The notes beneath the pieces are model-generated. The model was not told the origin of the DNA and did not search any database. It saw only the letters and a program-made list of their open reading frames with translations. From assembly GCA_034440635.1 (NCBI GenBank), contig JAOTON010001528.1, positions 189,001 through 253,000 on the forward strand: DNA of 64,000 nt, in the 5' to 3' direction. The translations under genes were made by a program, and so were the position numbers. Source of the DNA: Lepas anatifera. Its lineage: Eukaryota > Arthropoda > Thecostraca > Lepadidae. Shown here piece by piece: positions 14,921 to 27,909 of the stretch (positions within the stretch are counted from its first letter, which is position 1; each line of letters starts with the position of its first letter).

Positions 14921-15480
14921 ATTGTCTCGGACTGCTTTTACCGTGTGCGAGTGTTTTTACCTTCTGCAAGTGTGTTTTACCGTTTTGCTGCGTATGATTT
15001 CTTCCTTCTCTTCCTCTCGCGGGAACTTTCCTATACTTCTTATGTACTGTTTTAATCTGATTTAATCTGATTGTGTTTTATTCAGCAATATATGTGGTCG
15101 ACGTAATATATCTCTAAAATACCTGTGGGCCAGAAGTCAGTGGGTACCTGTTAAAAACCTTTGGATGTAAAATCATACCGGACAAATCATTACCCTCAGA
15201 GTGACATTTTTATTTTATAGATTGCTTTGACAATGCTGAAGCTGTTTAGCAGGTCTAAAATGCAAAATTTGCGATGAAAACTGTAATGGCTCATAATTTA
15301 TGAAATATTTTTATCCAGGGAAAGTAAAATTATACTTCTGTAGTTTAAGCCTTGGGCTTTCTGAATGTCACACTTTCTACAGAAAATGTCATACTATGGC
15401 TTCAAACGGACAAAAATAAATACCTAGAGACCAAGATGACAAATTTGAGGTGTAGCAGCCTTCTTGCATATGTTTTCAAC
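14921..15480. other. no gene recognised
   Basis: AT-rich spacer between the microsatellite and the foldback element. Only short open frames are present. Confidence 0.4.
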
Positions 15481-16218
15481 CAGTCTGCAAAGTATGGCAG
15501 CAGGCCAGACAAGTCGCACCATCCATCTAAAATTCTTGCACAAATTTGCACTGCCAGCCACCTAAAATTCGCACCAATCCGCATTAACCAGGGAGAAAAA
15601 CGCACCCACTCGTACCCACACAATGCAATGCTACCGATCTTATTAGTTAGTTAGTTTTATAAGGCCCCCCCTCTGTGTCTTTATAACCATTCATTCATCA
15701 TTTGTTTGGTTTTGAGTGTTGCCTCCCTTGCACCAGTCTCGAAAATTCGCACCAGGTCATAAAATTCGCACGGCTTACTCCTGTCTCCAAAGGCACTCAC
15801 ACCAACGAGATCTCGTCAAAAGTGCCATACTTTGCACACTGGGTTTTCACGTTATCGGTCATAGACCAGTGTGCAGTGTGACATTTTTGACGAGATCTCG
15901 TCGGTGCGAGTGCCCTTGGAGTCAGGAGAGAGTGGTGCAAATTTCATCAACCTGGTGCGAATTTGCGAGGATGGTGCGAGGAAGGTGACACTAAAACCAC
16001 ACATATAATGGCTGAATGGTTATAAGGACACAGGAGGGCGCCTTATAAAAATTTAACTAACTAATAAAAGGGGTAGCATTGCATCATGTGGGTAGGAATG
16101 GGTGCATTTTTTCTCACTCGTATATGGCAGATTGGTGCGAATTTTTGGTGGCTGGCGGTGCGAGAATTTTAGATGGCTGGTGTGACTCGTCTGGCCTGCT
16201 GTCATACTTTGCAGACTG
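15481..16218. mobile_element. foldback element (long imperfect palindrome)
   Basis: The left half starts CAGTCTGCAAAGTATGGCAG and the right half ends with its inverse, CTGTCATACTTTGCAGACTG. Each arm is about 340 bp and they meet around 15810-15900, where CGAGATCTCGTC/GACGAGATCTCG forms the inner turn. The arms share internal blocks such as TGGTGCGAATTT and the tail of ACACAGGAGGG..CCTTATAA. A half copy (right arm only) lies at 29868-30194. No open frame is inside. No clear target duplication was found. Confidence 0.8.
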
Positions 16219-16239
16219 AGTCATAGACACTTAGTATAA

Positions 16240-17128
16240 ATAAAAAAGGTTCCAAACGGCTGTGGGATTATTATAAAGAGCCAAACATATTAAGCAAATT
16301 CATACCATCAGTACATAAACAAATCAACATAAAGTATGAACCATACCTTCAGGAAATCCTTACCTACTATCATGAAAAATGGCCACAATTATCTGACAAT
16401 GCTGAGGGAACATTTGCATGTTAAACCCTTAAAAGGTACCAAAGAAACTATACATCAATCCAAATTTAAGCAGTATCACACCTCCCTTCTGTCCATCCAT
16501 AAACATTCAATCAATCAGCATAGCTAAGTTTTATCAGGGAAGGTCAGGACACAAATACCTGCAAGAGCCTTAAGATCAAATCACCAAAGCACAGGAGCAA
16601 TTTGTCAGATCACTTTTACAGTTGGCATGTGACTACTTAAGGACTGTTTTTTAAATGTTTATGAAGAATTATGCGAGTTGATACGCTGGATGAAGGAACT
16701 GACAATTAATATTTTACATACCTCGGTAGCTCTCCTAAAATAATTAGGTAAGCCCCCACCTTCCTTCCTTCCTCCCTTTCCGACACACACAAACAATGTC
16801 GTCCGTGCATGGATTTCCAAATATGGAGGCCAAGCATAGATGCAAGATAGAAGCATAGATGCAAGTTGAATTGATACTTTTCTCATCTTATAAAATTGGA
16901 AAATTTTATCAAGGAGGCAATGAAGTGCTGGAAAGTCACAGTTATGTTTTGTATCATATCTTAGTTTTGGATGAAATGTGGAAACCATTATCGTGAATTT
17001 TGCTTGATCCAGACTGGCTCTGGTCCCAGCACAGTCCCGGCGTCTAGCCTTTGATCCCGGCTTTATTCCCGCCGGGACCAAACCTGGTCCCGGCGCCGGG
17101 ACAGCGGGACCAAAAAGTCCCACCTCTA
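16240..17128 (-). mobile_element. hAT-family element, internally deleted and end-truncated copy
   Basis: In reverse orientation this matches both halves of the intact element at 23370-25132. Positions 17128-16850 match its left part and 16840-16275 match its 24400-24985 part, with the middle deleted. The right terminus CCAAAAAGTCCCACCTCTA is present at 17110-17128. The opposite terminus is missing. Confidence 0.75.
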
Positions 17129-18204
17129 GTGGCCATGGGGCCATTTTTCGGATTTTTGAATTTAGGGGTTTTATGGCTGCCAATGTAAAGAAAATTGTTT
17201 AAAGTGTTCTGAATGACCACTATTATCAAGCTAATTTGGTTGAAATATGCACTTATTACTCATCAAAGTGAGGCGATTTTGAAATCCAGAAGTAAGGCAC
17301 TCGATGCGTCTGTTAGATCCGAGTTTTTAACTTTGAATAATAAACGTCAAAACTGCGTCAGACTAAAAATAACTAGTATCAAAATGTTCTTCATAGTGTC
17401 AGCTTTAAGATGATTATCGTTATGTCTATATTTGAACTTTGATAAAGGTATATAACTTGCGTTTTAATTACCCCCTTTCATAAATTCACCTTACGAACTA
17501 GTTGCTAACTTTGAATAGACAAAAAAGTTACGTTTCTGCCATTTAGCTTTTTTGTGGAAACATAGGTTAAATAATTCTCTGTCATGGCCTGAAGAGAGCT
17601 AAGTTCGCAAATGTGCGCAAAATTGTCCACAGTGTAAATTGTACCGGGCCGCCCGCCGCCCGGAGCCGTCCGCCCGCCCGCCACCCGGCGCCTCCACGGC
17701 TCGCCACGGCCCGCCGGCCGCCTGCGAGATGCGGGGGACGCTTCTCAGGTGCTTCTCATGTCGTATTGCTCGCCTTTATGCACATTATCGTCATTGTAAG
17801 CTCAGAGGTTTTCATGATTTTACCCAGAATCATCCTTCGTCAAGGTCACCCATTCATAATCCATGCTCATATTACACATGATTCGGCATGCATTGATGAG
17901 AGGGGTACACTGATAACTTCTGCCCTGATCTTCCTGCCGTCTGGATATATGAAAGAAACCCATATTATCGTGCGAACATTCAACGTGACCTTTTGCGACT
18001 TCTGGGGACATCAATTTTAACGAGGGTAGCAAATGGTAAGCAGCTTACAAACTCATTTCACTCAGGGGTTCCGAATGGCAATATGTATTTTGTTTTAGCC
18101 CGATAAGACAATTAGTCTGAGAAGAGGCTGGGTATGCCCTTCTGCATGCGGAGCCAGCACACCTGACCAGGTCGTTAGGGGTCGGGTAAGGTCAATTCAT
18201 TTGC
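17129..18204. other. no gene recognised; GC-rich patch
   Basis: Positions 17640-17740 are a short CCGCCCG-rich patch with open frames in several phases. The rest is AT-rich. No domain or splice-bounded exon is recognised. Confidence 0.4.
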
Positions 18205-18208
18205 TTAA

Positions 18209-19373
18209 CACGCGCACTGGAGGGGGACCTCGGAGGCTCCCTCACCTATGTTTCCGAGATGCCGTAAGAACAGCTCGTAGAGCCGAAAAACGATATTTGG
18301 CCACATTCGAGTGAATTTAACGGCGCATCGATTGGTGAAGATATCTATAAAATCGGCCGAAGATTTTGTGACATATAGGCGTTCAAAGTCAGACCTGCAT
18401 TTTGAGATTGCCACAATCGCGCGGTAGGACCAGTTCGCTTGCATTGGATACCGAGTGGTGTCGTCATAACGTCATATAACCGGGATAATATGCCAAGGTC
18501 ACCTCACAGGAAGGTCAAGGTTAAGGTCACAGGTCGAGGTCATATCGCAATTTTTCAAGGTTATTGATCCCAGCGCTTCCGGTCAAATAGCGTTACCCCG
18601 TCGGACGTGTAATATGCTATGAAGTCATAGTTAAGGTACCTGAATGTAAAGATCAAGGTCAAAGGTCAAGGTTAAAAGTCATTTTTAAAGGTCAATCCTC
18701 ATTTTTCACCAAACACTGGCAACAGTGTTAGTAAAAGTGTACATTATCGGTAGTTTAACATATTGTGACCTCATAGGTCAATGACCTTGGATGACCTTGA
18801 CCTCAAAATTGTACCAAAACTCCTTTGCAACCTTACCTCTATGACCCTGGTCTGCCTTTAGCTTATTCCCATCATTTTCCCGATAGGTCCCTAGCATGGC
18901 CAATATTTGGCGTTTATGACATCGTTTGACCTTGAAGATATTGACCTAGGTCAATGAAAATTGGTCATGATGTAGATCACCATAGCCCCTACCCAAGATG
19001 CCTTTACTTAAAGGTACGTTCAAGAGGAATTCCTTCACCATTAAGCCGTGTGTTAAACTGCTGTCAATGGCACTTCCCGCTTACGAATTTGTGAGAATAC
19101 ACGGTAATCAAGTTTATCACAAATGCAATGAATAATCACTCCATTTTCAATTTTGAGCCTCTTTTTACAAACATTTGGATATTTAGTCATTCAATTTTCC
19201 CATGTTATATGCTACGACGTGTGATGTCACATCCGGTGGTCTGCGCTTGCTGTTGGAGGGGGCTGGCAACTACCCACCCTCCAAAAAGTTTTTCTGCGTC
19301 TCTAAGTTTCCGAGATCTTAGAGTAGGCCCCCTACAGTGCGCGTTAGTGCCAGACCCCTCTTCAGTGCGAGTG
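18209..19373 (-). mobile_element. TTAA-flanked element, copy 2 (inverted relative to copy 1)
   Basis: TTAA at 18205-18208 and TTAG (mutated) at 19374-19377 bracket inverted ends CACGCGCACTGGAGG and CTTCAGTGCGAGTG. In reverse it follows copy 1 closely: the paired CACTCGCACTGAAG and CTAACGCGCACTG start motifs, TAAGATCTCGGAAAC, then AATTTTCATTGACC. AGGTCA arrays lie at 18490-18800. The unpaired 1.17 kb length against 0.92 kb in copy 1 shows indels. No transposase is visible. Confidence 0.7.
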
Positions 19374-19730
19374 TTAGTTGAATCAACTCAAGTATACCTC
19401 TCCCATTGCAATTGATTTAGCATGATCTGCTGAAAATTTGGGGTGAATCGGTTCGGCCGTTTCAGCGCTGTAGCAAAATGAACATGAACAAAAACCTCGG
19501 TGGCCATCCATGAGGCCGTTTCCGACATCTTGGTTTCCGACCACTGTGCGACGGTCTGCGTCAGAAGAGCCGATATCTGTGTTATTTGCTGTTGTTTTTA
19601 GTCATTAAATGTAATACATGTTTTAGAATAATAATTCAAGTTAGAATTCATGCTCAAAAATCAATGGAAACTGGACATGATTGCGTTTTTTCTTCTAAAC
19701 CTTTCTCTTAATAGTTCTTGATGCCAGCAA

Positions 19731-19986
19731 AGGGGATGGTTCAGGCCCTCTTGCGAAAATTCGAGAGCTTTTGGTGCCAGACATTTGTTCAGAAAATACC
19801 TACTGGCCTTGAAAAATACCCCAAATAAATGACGTAAAGAAATGTAACGAATGCGCTAGTATTGCCTTGTTCTTGGTTATGACAATTATGACTCACGTGT
19901 TTCAATCCCTGCCCTGGGCAATTTTTGACAAGGCACCTGGCACAAAAAGCTCTCGGATTTTCGCAAGAGGGCCTGGACCATTCCCT
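19731..19986. mobile_element. palindromic-ended MITE, copy A
   Basis: Inverted ends: AGGGGATGGTTCAGGCCCTC on the left and GAGGGCCTGGACCATTCCCT on the right, with homology extending through the GCGAAAATTCGAGAGCTTTT segment. The whole 256 bp is repeated at 51358-51621. No coding capacity. Confidence 0.75.
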
Positions 19987-20096
19987 AAGTTTTGATTGCT
20001 GGTAAGCAACAGTTCGTCGCAACTTGAGCTACCAGATTGCTACCAAAGTTGAACATTTCCTCTGCCGGCTAAAACTCCAGAATTATTACTCTGCAA

Positions 20097-20576
20097 TAGA
20101 GGTGGGACTTTTTGGTCCCGCAGTCCCGGCGGCGGGACTAGGTTTGGTCCCGGCGGGACTAAAGCCGGGACCAAAGGCTAGACGCCGGGACTGTGCCGGG
20201 ACCAGAGCCAGTCTGGATCAAGCAAAATTCATGATAATGGTTTCCACATTTCATCTAAAACTAAGATATGAGACAAAATATAACTGACTTTCCAGTACTT
20301 CATTGCCTCCTTGATAAAATTTTCCAACTTTATAAGATGAGAAAAGCATCAATTCAACTAGATGAAAGAGAAAAAATAATATTGCACACACACAGCACAG
20401 AACACAGCTCTCACTAAGTTTCATTCTTTGGAAACAACATTTTCAGATGTAATTCCTATTTCCTCACTTGACTATAAAGCAACTCAGTGACACAACCAAA
20501 ATACAACCCAAAAATGGTGGGTACTGGGGTCAAAATAACTTTGAAATGAAGAAAAAACGTTTTTTTGCATATAAAG
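20097..20576 (+). mobile_element. hAT-family element, 5' part only
   Basis: Starts with TAGAGGTGGGACTTTTTGGT and follows the left part of the element at 23370 through the TTTTTTTGCATATA block near 20576, where similarity stops. The TTAA element at 20648 lies shortly after. The right terminus is absent. Confidence 0.7.
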
Positions 20577-20647
20577 CGGCCTAGATGATCACTGGGCCCA
20601 TCTTCGGTAATTCTGAAGGAAGACAAATTAATCACTTAGACGCTTAA

Positions 20648-21437
20648 CTCGCGCATTGACGGGGGGCGGGTACCCGCCCCTCGGGTTTTTTCGGAGACAG
20701 CAGAAAAACGGCGGCGCGTAGCGCCACTTTGTACAACTTCTGTGAAAATTTTAAGGTTAGGTCATCTCAGGTCAGGTCACCAGTACAGGTCAAGTGACCT
20801 GACCTTAAAAAATTTCTTAGATAGTCAGAACAGGGTGAACTTATCTGATTGAAACTCCTATCACATAATGGGACCACCGAGTTCTCTAAAATATGTTCCA
20901 GTATTTTTTATATCGGTGACCTAAGGTCAGGTACGAGGCATGACCTCTCCATTGGAAATACATGGGAAAAATGTTTTTTACTGAATAACTCAGTAACAGA
21001 TGGCAATAGAGCGTTTATTTTAGCTGCAGTAGACTCGCCCTGTCTTTGCGGTTCTAATGATATGCATTTTATATAATTCAGGTCAGGTCAAATCATTGAT
21101 TTGACCTAGTAAGGTCAAATTATATATCATTCGATTAAGCTTGCTTCATATAGTTCCAGTCGTTTTGCTCTATCTTTACTTGTCCAGATATAATGGCCGA
21201 AAACCTTAATTTACATGTTATCCCTATGACGGCATGTTTTGAACTCTCGTGACCTTAAATGTGACCTGACAAAAAAATGGTTCAAATATTTTCGATTGAG
21301 AAGTGGATGGGCTATTCAACGCCATTTGCCGTTTTTCGCTACCTTCCGTGTTTCTAAAGGTCTTAGGGGTGGGGGGGGGGCGGGTACCCACCCCCTCATC
21401 AAGGCGAAGGTGGCTCAGACTCCCGTCAATGTGCGTG
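20648..21437 (+). mobile_element. TTAA-flanked element, copy 3
   Basis: TTAA at 20644-20647 and 21438-21441. Inverted ends CTCGCGCATTGACGGG and CCCGTCAATGTGCGTG. Subterminal palindromes GGGGCGGGTACCCGCCCC (left) and GGGGGCGGGTACCCACCCCC (right) match the hairpin position of the other copies. The interior carries GGTCAGGTCA arrays at 20755-20810 and 21080-21120. Its interior also occurs in broken form at 5666-6300. No transposase is visible. Confidence 0.75.
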
Positions 21438-21768
21438 TTAAGAGATATGGTTTTCGATCCTTTCCACCTCACTCTCATCGATGCTCAACACAGTTATCTG
21501 CGCCAAAGCACCAATTCCCCCAAAAATTAAAATGAAAATCTAAGTAGTATTATACCACACCACACACAGCTTAGACCGAACCAGCGCGGGAAATGTTGAG
21601 ACGATACCAGATAAGTGTTTTCCAATCTTGCATTGGTGCAAATAACAACCTTTAGGTTGATAAACGTTATTTTAAATAACTCCAGATAGTACCAAATCCT
21701 TTAAAACGTCAAAATTTTCTTCGAAAACATGACATAACCTAACCGTACCTAACCACTTTTCAATGTGT

Positions 21769-22505
21769 GTATATATATATATACGACCGTCAAACCCATC
21801 CCCGCCCCGACCAGAGGGCGCAACTCTTAAATAATGAGCCACACAGGTGGCGCCATCCATCAAAACAACGGCGACACTACGCAGCCTAACCCCGGCAGCA
21901 CATAGGGCCGCAGTACGCGCCCGTGTGCGCCGGCGGAGCGCGGGGGGAGGGGCGGGGGAGGGCCGTTGTGCAGTCGGTCGGGCCGTGCGGTCTCTGGCCG
22001 CACACTGCAAGTGAGTGGCCGGTCAGGCTCCCGGCCCAGCTACTCTCCAGAGCAGACTTGTTGAGTCACAAATCAGAGTCGGATTCAACTCAGTCAACTC
22101 AAATTTTGATTGAGTCAGAGTTGAGTCAACTCAACTTCATGTTTTGGTTGAATCAGAGTCGAATCAACTGGACAACCAGTTGAGTCAAGTCAGAATCGGA
22201 GCCAGCCTCCATGCTGTGAGGCAAGAGTTGAGTCGACTCAACACGATTTTCTTAACATAAGTGATCACATGACTGACATTTTAGAAACTTTCACATCTAA
22301 TTTTGAAGGATTTCATATTGCTATTTGGTAATAACAGGTAATTCATTATTCTCATATCCACACTAGACTCATGCCTGGATCAGTTGTTAGCAACACAAGT
22401 CATGTAAAATATAGTTTAAAAAGCACACACATTTGATTGTTTTTTTTCTGTTTAATCCTAGCAATGGGATGCAGAATCATGCAGATAAATTTGTGATTAG
22501 GCACA
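21769..22505 (-). repeat. inverted repeat arm B
   Basis: Reverse-orientation partner of 14052-14790, beginning in a short TATA run and passing through the CpG-rich block, the GAGTC array and the TGATCACATGACTGACATTT segment. Beyond the end of arm A's homology the family continues here to about 22760 (a block with GGTACCAAAAAATCTT), as also seen in the copy at 51840-52560. Confidence 0.85.
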
Positions 22506-23361
22506 AAATCAGACTTTTTCAACTTTGAAAATGCACACCATCCAAAATCCTAAGCCCATTCTCATGTAAAGGTAATTCACTCTTAGGAAACCATATCATT
22601 ATTTCATATTTTCTTCCTTCCTTTGGCTAAAACACTAAAAAAACATGTATTAGCATCAAAAAGAGGGTACCAAAAAATCTTATTTTGCACATAGACCCTG
22701 AAATGGGTCGAAACAGAAACTAAAAGCTTCAACTATCTGCTTATTCCAAAGCAATATCTTGATTTGTCTTGGTTTGAGAACACCCACTGGTAGATAATAA
22801 AAACTGCCTATTTACGGAAAATGGATTCAGTCCTACCTCTGCCGTAGCCTGAGTAATTTCAAACTGTGAAATTGATGAACTGAAAAATATAAATTAATCC
22901 TCTCACTCACAAACAACCATCGCCCGCTCTTCAAATTATGATGATGCAGAATTATTTTTATTTACCACTCTCACACACACACACTGCTGCCTGGCGAGCG
23001 CCACATTAGTTACAAAATGATCATGGGTGCGCAACAAAATGCTAGTAGCCGTGTTATTCTGCTGAGCAGAACGCATACTAGTATGCCGCATGCATGCACA
23101 GTGCGGTATCTTGTAGTCCATGACACCTTACTGCGCATGCGTGCAGCATACTATTTGCGTTTTGCCGGCAGAATAACACAATGACACAGCTGGTCAATTA
23201 GGCTTTAGTACCCCGAAGGTATTATTACCTTAACATGGACCTGCAGATTTTTCTTACGCCTTTTTGGTCAAGTGATTTTAAAGTGCTATCCATCGTCAGG
23301 TTTGCGCTATCCGAGGCTAGGTTCGTAATGTCTTTAATGCGACATCTGTAACGTTTACATG
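22506..23361. other. repeat tail and unannotated AT-rich sequence
   Basis: Positions 22506-22760 belong to the long version of the GAGTC repeat family shared with 51840-52030. The remainder holds no recognised gene. Confidence 0.45.
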
Positions 23362-23369
23362 TTTACCAC

Positions 23370-25132
23370 TAGAGGTGGGACTTTTGGTCCCGCGGTCCCT
23401 GCGGGACTAAAGCCGGGACCAAACTCTAGACGCCGGGACTGTGCGGGACCAGAGCCAGTCTGGATAAAGAAAAATTCATGATAATGGTTTCCATATTTCA
23501 TCTAAAACTAAGATAAGAGATAAAATATAACTAACTTTCCAGCACATCATTGCCTCCTTGATGCAATATTCCAACATTATAAGATGAGAAAAGTATCAAT
23601 TCAACTAGGTGAAAGAGAAAAAATAATGTTGCCCACACACAGCACAGAACACAGCTCTCACTAATTTTCATTCTTTGGAAAAAAAACATTATCAGATGTA
23701 ATTCCTATTCCTTCACTTAATTATAAAGTAACTCAGTGACAAAACCAAAATACAACACAAAAATGGTGGGTACTGGGGTCAAAATCACTTTGAATTGAAG
23801 AAATTTTTTTTGCATATAGATACTGGAAGGCATAAGAACAAAAGCTTGATTGAAAAGAATTCTGGAATTGGCAATTGGAAATGGCCGTCCCTACCAACCC
23901 CACTGTTTCAATTTGAACGGCCTTCTCTCTCTAAAAAATACTCAACAGTATTTCAAATTACCTACGTCTGTGCGTTATCTCGTGAATAAAACGTGGATGG
24001 CTTCAATTTCTTCAACAATATTCAACTACTGCACCACGCTTCGTTGACGTAGACAACAAGAAGAACAATAAAGATAAAAACAAGTGTGCGCCACTACTGT
24101 CTTTGAAGAAAAATTCAACCAAGCAGAAGCACAAGCTTTAGTAGCCTCAAGGCTGAAAAGTAATAAAATCATGTGGTAAATCAGTACATTTTTCTTTATT
24201 TTCTTACCAAAACGTGATGTTGTACTATTTGTCTTTAGTGCGCCGTCTGCGCTACTGTAAATTTTTTTGTTTATTACAAGCAAATATTGTTATTAGTATA
24301 GATAATTTGAAAATTTATTTTGTTAAAGATAATTTAAAGCCATTTTAACGCGAATCAAAGGACAAATTTTTTGCTCCCAACTTTGTTGCAACAGACCTAT
24401 GCTTGGCCTCCATATTTGGAAATCCATACATGGACATTGACATTAGCCCTATTGTTTGTGTGTGTGTGTTGGTTGGTTGTTGGGAAGGAAGGAAGGAAGG
24501 TGGGTGGTTGGTTACCTAATTGTTTTTGGAGAACTACCTAGGTATGTAAAAGATTAATTGTCAGTTCCTTCATCCAGTGTATCAACTGGCATTATTCTTC
24601 ATAAACAGCCAAAAACAATCCTGTAGTCACATGGCAACTGCAAAAGTGATATGTCAAATTGCTCCTGTGCTTTGGTGATTTGATCTTAAGGCTCTTGAAG
24701 GTATTTGTGTCCTGACCTTCCCTGATAAAACTTAGGTAAGCTTTTTGATTGAAGGTTTATGGATGGACTGAAGGGAGGTGTGATACAGCTTGAATTTGGA
24801 TTGATGTATGATTTCTTAGGTACCTTTTAAGGGTTTAACATGCAAACTTTTCCTCAGAGCATTGTCAGATAATTGTGGCCATTTTTCATGATAGTAGGTA
24901 AGGATTTCCTGAAGCTATAACTCATAATTTATGTTGATTTGTTTATGTAATGATGATATAAATTTGCTTTATATGTTTGGCTCTTAATCTACAAGAATTA
25001 GTATGTTTAAAAGCCAATAAGTGGGAAAAAGGCTGCCGGGACCACATCTTTCTCGCCGGGACTAGGCTGGGACCAAGAAATGTTGGCCGGGACTGGGTCA
25101 GGACCAGCTTTTTCCAAAAAGTCCCACCTCTA
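23370..25132 (+). mobile_element. intact hAT-type non-autonomous transposon with 8-bp target duplication
   Basis: Terminal inverted repeats TAGAGGTGGGACTTTTGGTC and CCAAAAAGTCCCACCTCTA are flanked by a perfect 8-bp duplication, TTTACCAC, at 23362-23369 and 25133-25140. Subterminal GGGAC/GTCCC words are dense at both ends (23390-23450, 25030-25100). The 8-bp duplication and end sequence are diagnostic of hAT-type insertion. The 1763 bp interior has no transposase-like frame, so it would depend on another source. Related copies are at 16240-17128 and 20097-20576. Confidence 0.85.
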
Positions 25133-25140
25133 TTTACCAC

Positions 25141-26346
25141 AGTATTTTCGGGAGGACAAGGCGAGTATTCATCATTTGTGTTTGGTTTTGGTGAGGTGCT
25201 GAATAGGACCCTGGATAGGGGCAGTGCACAGTGTAGTATTTATTTTTAATTTAAGTTTGTCACAGGATTTTTCAGAATGTTCTGGGGCAGGGATTGCCTC
25301 TCAAAATATCATATGTTCAAATATTGATTCCTGTTTTTTTGCAGTTGAAACGCCGCTTATTGCTTCAGTTATGACTGCTCATGAAGGACATGCCTTTAAA
25401 ATGCAAAGCCATCAGGCCCTTCCCTCATACTCACCTGTTCGTGATTAGCATGTTTCTTCATTCCTATGCAGGAAGAATTTCTGTCATGAATTAATGCATT
25501 GAAATTGGCATATTATTAAAGGAAATGTGCAGTTAGGTTAACACTGTGAATAAATATACTGGATTTTGCATACTATTGAAGGAAATGAACATTTTTGTGT
25601 GCATATTTTGCCACTATTCTGAGTCAGAATAAACTCTGACTCAATGCTGATTTGAGTCCATACACATATATTTTCACAGTAAAAACATCCATCAAGTACA
25701 CACACCCAGGCAACAGCACTTAATCCACCCTCCTTGAGATCTAAAAAGCACCACACTCCACTCAGCAGCATGAAGGTAGGCTTGAAGCAATGGGTAGAAC
25801 CATGCAAGGCACATAATGGGTGGAGCATTCCTCTCCTCTAGTGGTATCACAGTCAATACGGCAGCAGCATTGGTTAACATGAGGAGAAAGTCCCACTGAG
25901 TTGGTAGTGAACATAAAAAAGAAAAAAATAGGGGAACTGGGAAAAAATAAAGAAAAAAGTAAAATAAATTCATGGGTTAATCCATGGATGGAACGCCCCA
26001 CAGCGCTAACCAGCGGTGAAGTACCGGCGGGGACCGCAGTGCCGCCCAGCGGCCGCTGCACTACAGCTGCATGACCATTCAAAGTCGCCGCTCCATTAGG
26101 TCACCCCTAGCAGGTGCACCGCCGAAAGTTCAACAATCCAATGAACAGCATCGCAGCGGCAGAGGACGCGGCTCGGCACCAACCGCTGAACCGCGATCGC
26201 CCGCGGGAGGCTCAGAGCAGCCGCGGAAGATGCGCGCCGCGCAGCCTCGCGACCCCACACGATCATCAGCTGCTGCCAGAGGCACGTTAGTTAGGGGAGC
26301 GAGGGTAGGAAATTGATTGGATGTGCATGCAGACACGCGAATGCGG

Positions 26347-26348
<2 letters not shown>
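25141..26348. other. no gene recognised; small GAGTC remnant
   Basis: Positions 25615-25660 hold a few CTGAGTC/GACTCA words like the GAGTC arrays. A GC-rich patch at 26000-26280 gives open frames in both strands without recognisable domains. Confidence 0.4.

Positions 26349-26430
<82 letters not shown>
26349..26430. repeat. (GA)n microsatellite
   Basis: About 80 bp of GA repeats inside the 3' part of the dead LINE. Frames through it read poly-Ser/Leu or poly-Arg/Glu and are artefacts. Confidence 0.97.
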
Positions 26431-26432
<2 letters not shown>

Positions 26433-27909
26433 ACGTTTTCGCATTGGTTGTGAGTCTGTTGCACAGCAGCCGGGACGTGATATCTGGGAGCGAGTCGGTA
26501 ATTTTGCTTTGTAGTTGCGGAAAGTTGTCAGCAGAATATAGGAGGGCCGTGTCATCAGGAAACAGATAAAAATTTGAAATTTTTGAGCTTTTGGATAGAT
26601 CGTTTATGTACAGCAGGAAGAGAAGGGGGCCCATGACACTCCCCTGCGGGACGCCCGGGGGCATTGCCCTGGGCATATTGGAGGAAATTCCGTTATACTT
26701 TACAATTTGAGTGCGGTTTAGTAGGTATGTATGAAATAAATTTACTGAACTACCCTGAATTCCGTAGTGATGGAGTTTAGAAAGAAGAATTTCGTGGTTT
26801 ACGGTGCCGAACGCTTTGCTGAAATCCAAATACAATGAGGCCGAAACTTTTTTAGAAATGAGAGTAGATGTAATTTCGTCATGCAAAAGAGCAATCGGCT
26901 TTAAGGTCCTATGATTTTTTCGGAATCCAAAATGGTTTTCAAAGAGAATGCGTTCATCATTCAAGAAACTAGAGATTTGGGCGTAAACATTTTTTCAAGC
27001 AATTTTGAAAGAATGGGGAGAAGAGATATGGGCCGATAATTAATAAATAATGAGGGGTCTCCTGCTTTGAAAATAGGTACGACCGTTGCCATTTTGAATT
27101 TGTCAGGAAATATACCACGGGAGAGGCAGAGATTGAATAAATGAACTAGATGAGGGCTAATGGTAGAGCAGAGCAACGTAAGAATTTTCTAGCTAATGCC
27201 ATCATTAAGCTGCGCCTGTGCTTCCGAGGGATGAGATAATATTAGTTACATGTTGGGCATCTACTGGAAGAAAATTGAATAAACGTTCAGGGGCTCTATC
27301 CAAAAATTCTAGTGGATCTGAAGTGGACGAGGGTAAAGAGTTGTCTAGAGATGTTGCTATGGCGGAAAAGAATGTGTTAAATTCGTCAGAAATTTTCAAA
27401 GGATTATCATTGTAGTCTTCGCCAATAAAAAAATTTGTCTCGAAGGTCTTTGTTGCATTTATTTTTGCGAATGATGGTTAGAATCAGCCCCCGTTCAAGT
27501 TGCCTGGCATTTTGCGGCGGTGACGTCATCGCCGCGATGCCGCAGGCGTTTTGCGGCTTGAAGTATCGGCAAACTGGGTATATTTGACGTGGTCAGTAAA
27601 GCTTGCAAATGACTGAAAGACTTCACAAATGGCTTAGTTGACAAGTTTGATCATATTTCTAGCCATTACAGGGTTTCTGCAGCCCTAAGACCGGCCTGCA
27701 GGGACTTCAGGGGCTTTTCTCGCAGTGATGTTCCGTTGCTCTTAAGAGTCATTATCAGTGTAATAGCATCGCAATTTCATCCTTCACGTCATCGTTGCTT
27801 AGATGAAAATACGAAGTACGGGTTTTTCCAATGGAGGTTTTTTAGCGAGACGAACAAATTTTTGAGGTACCGCGTGGTCGCGAGTCCAGGACTTATTTTG
27901 GGGAGGCTA

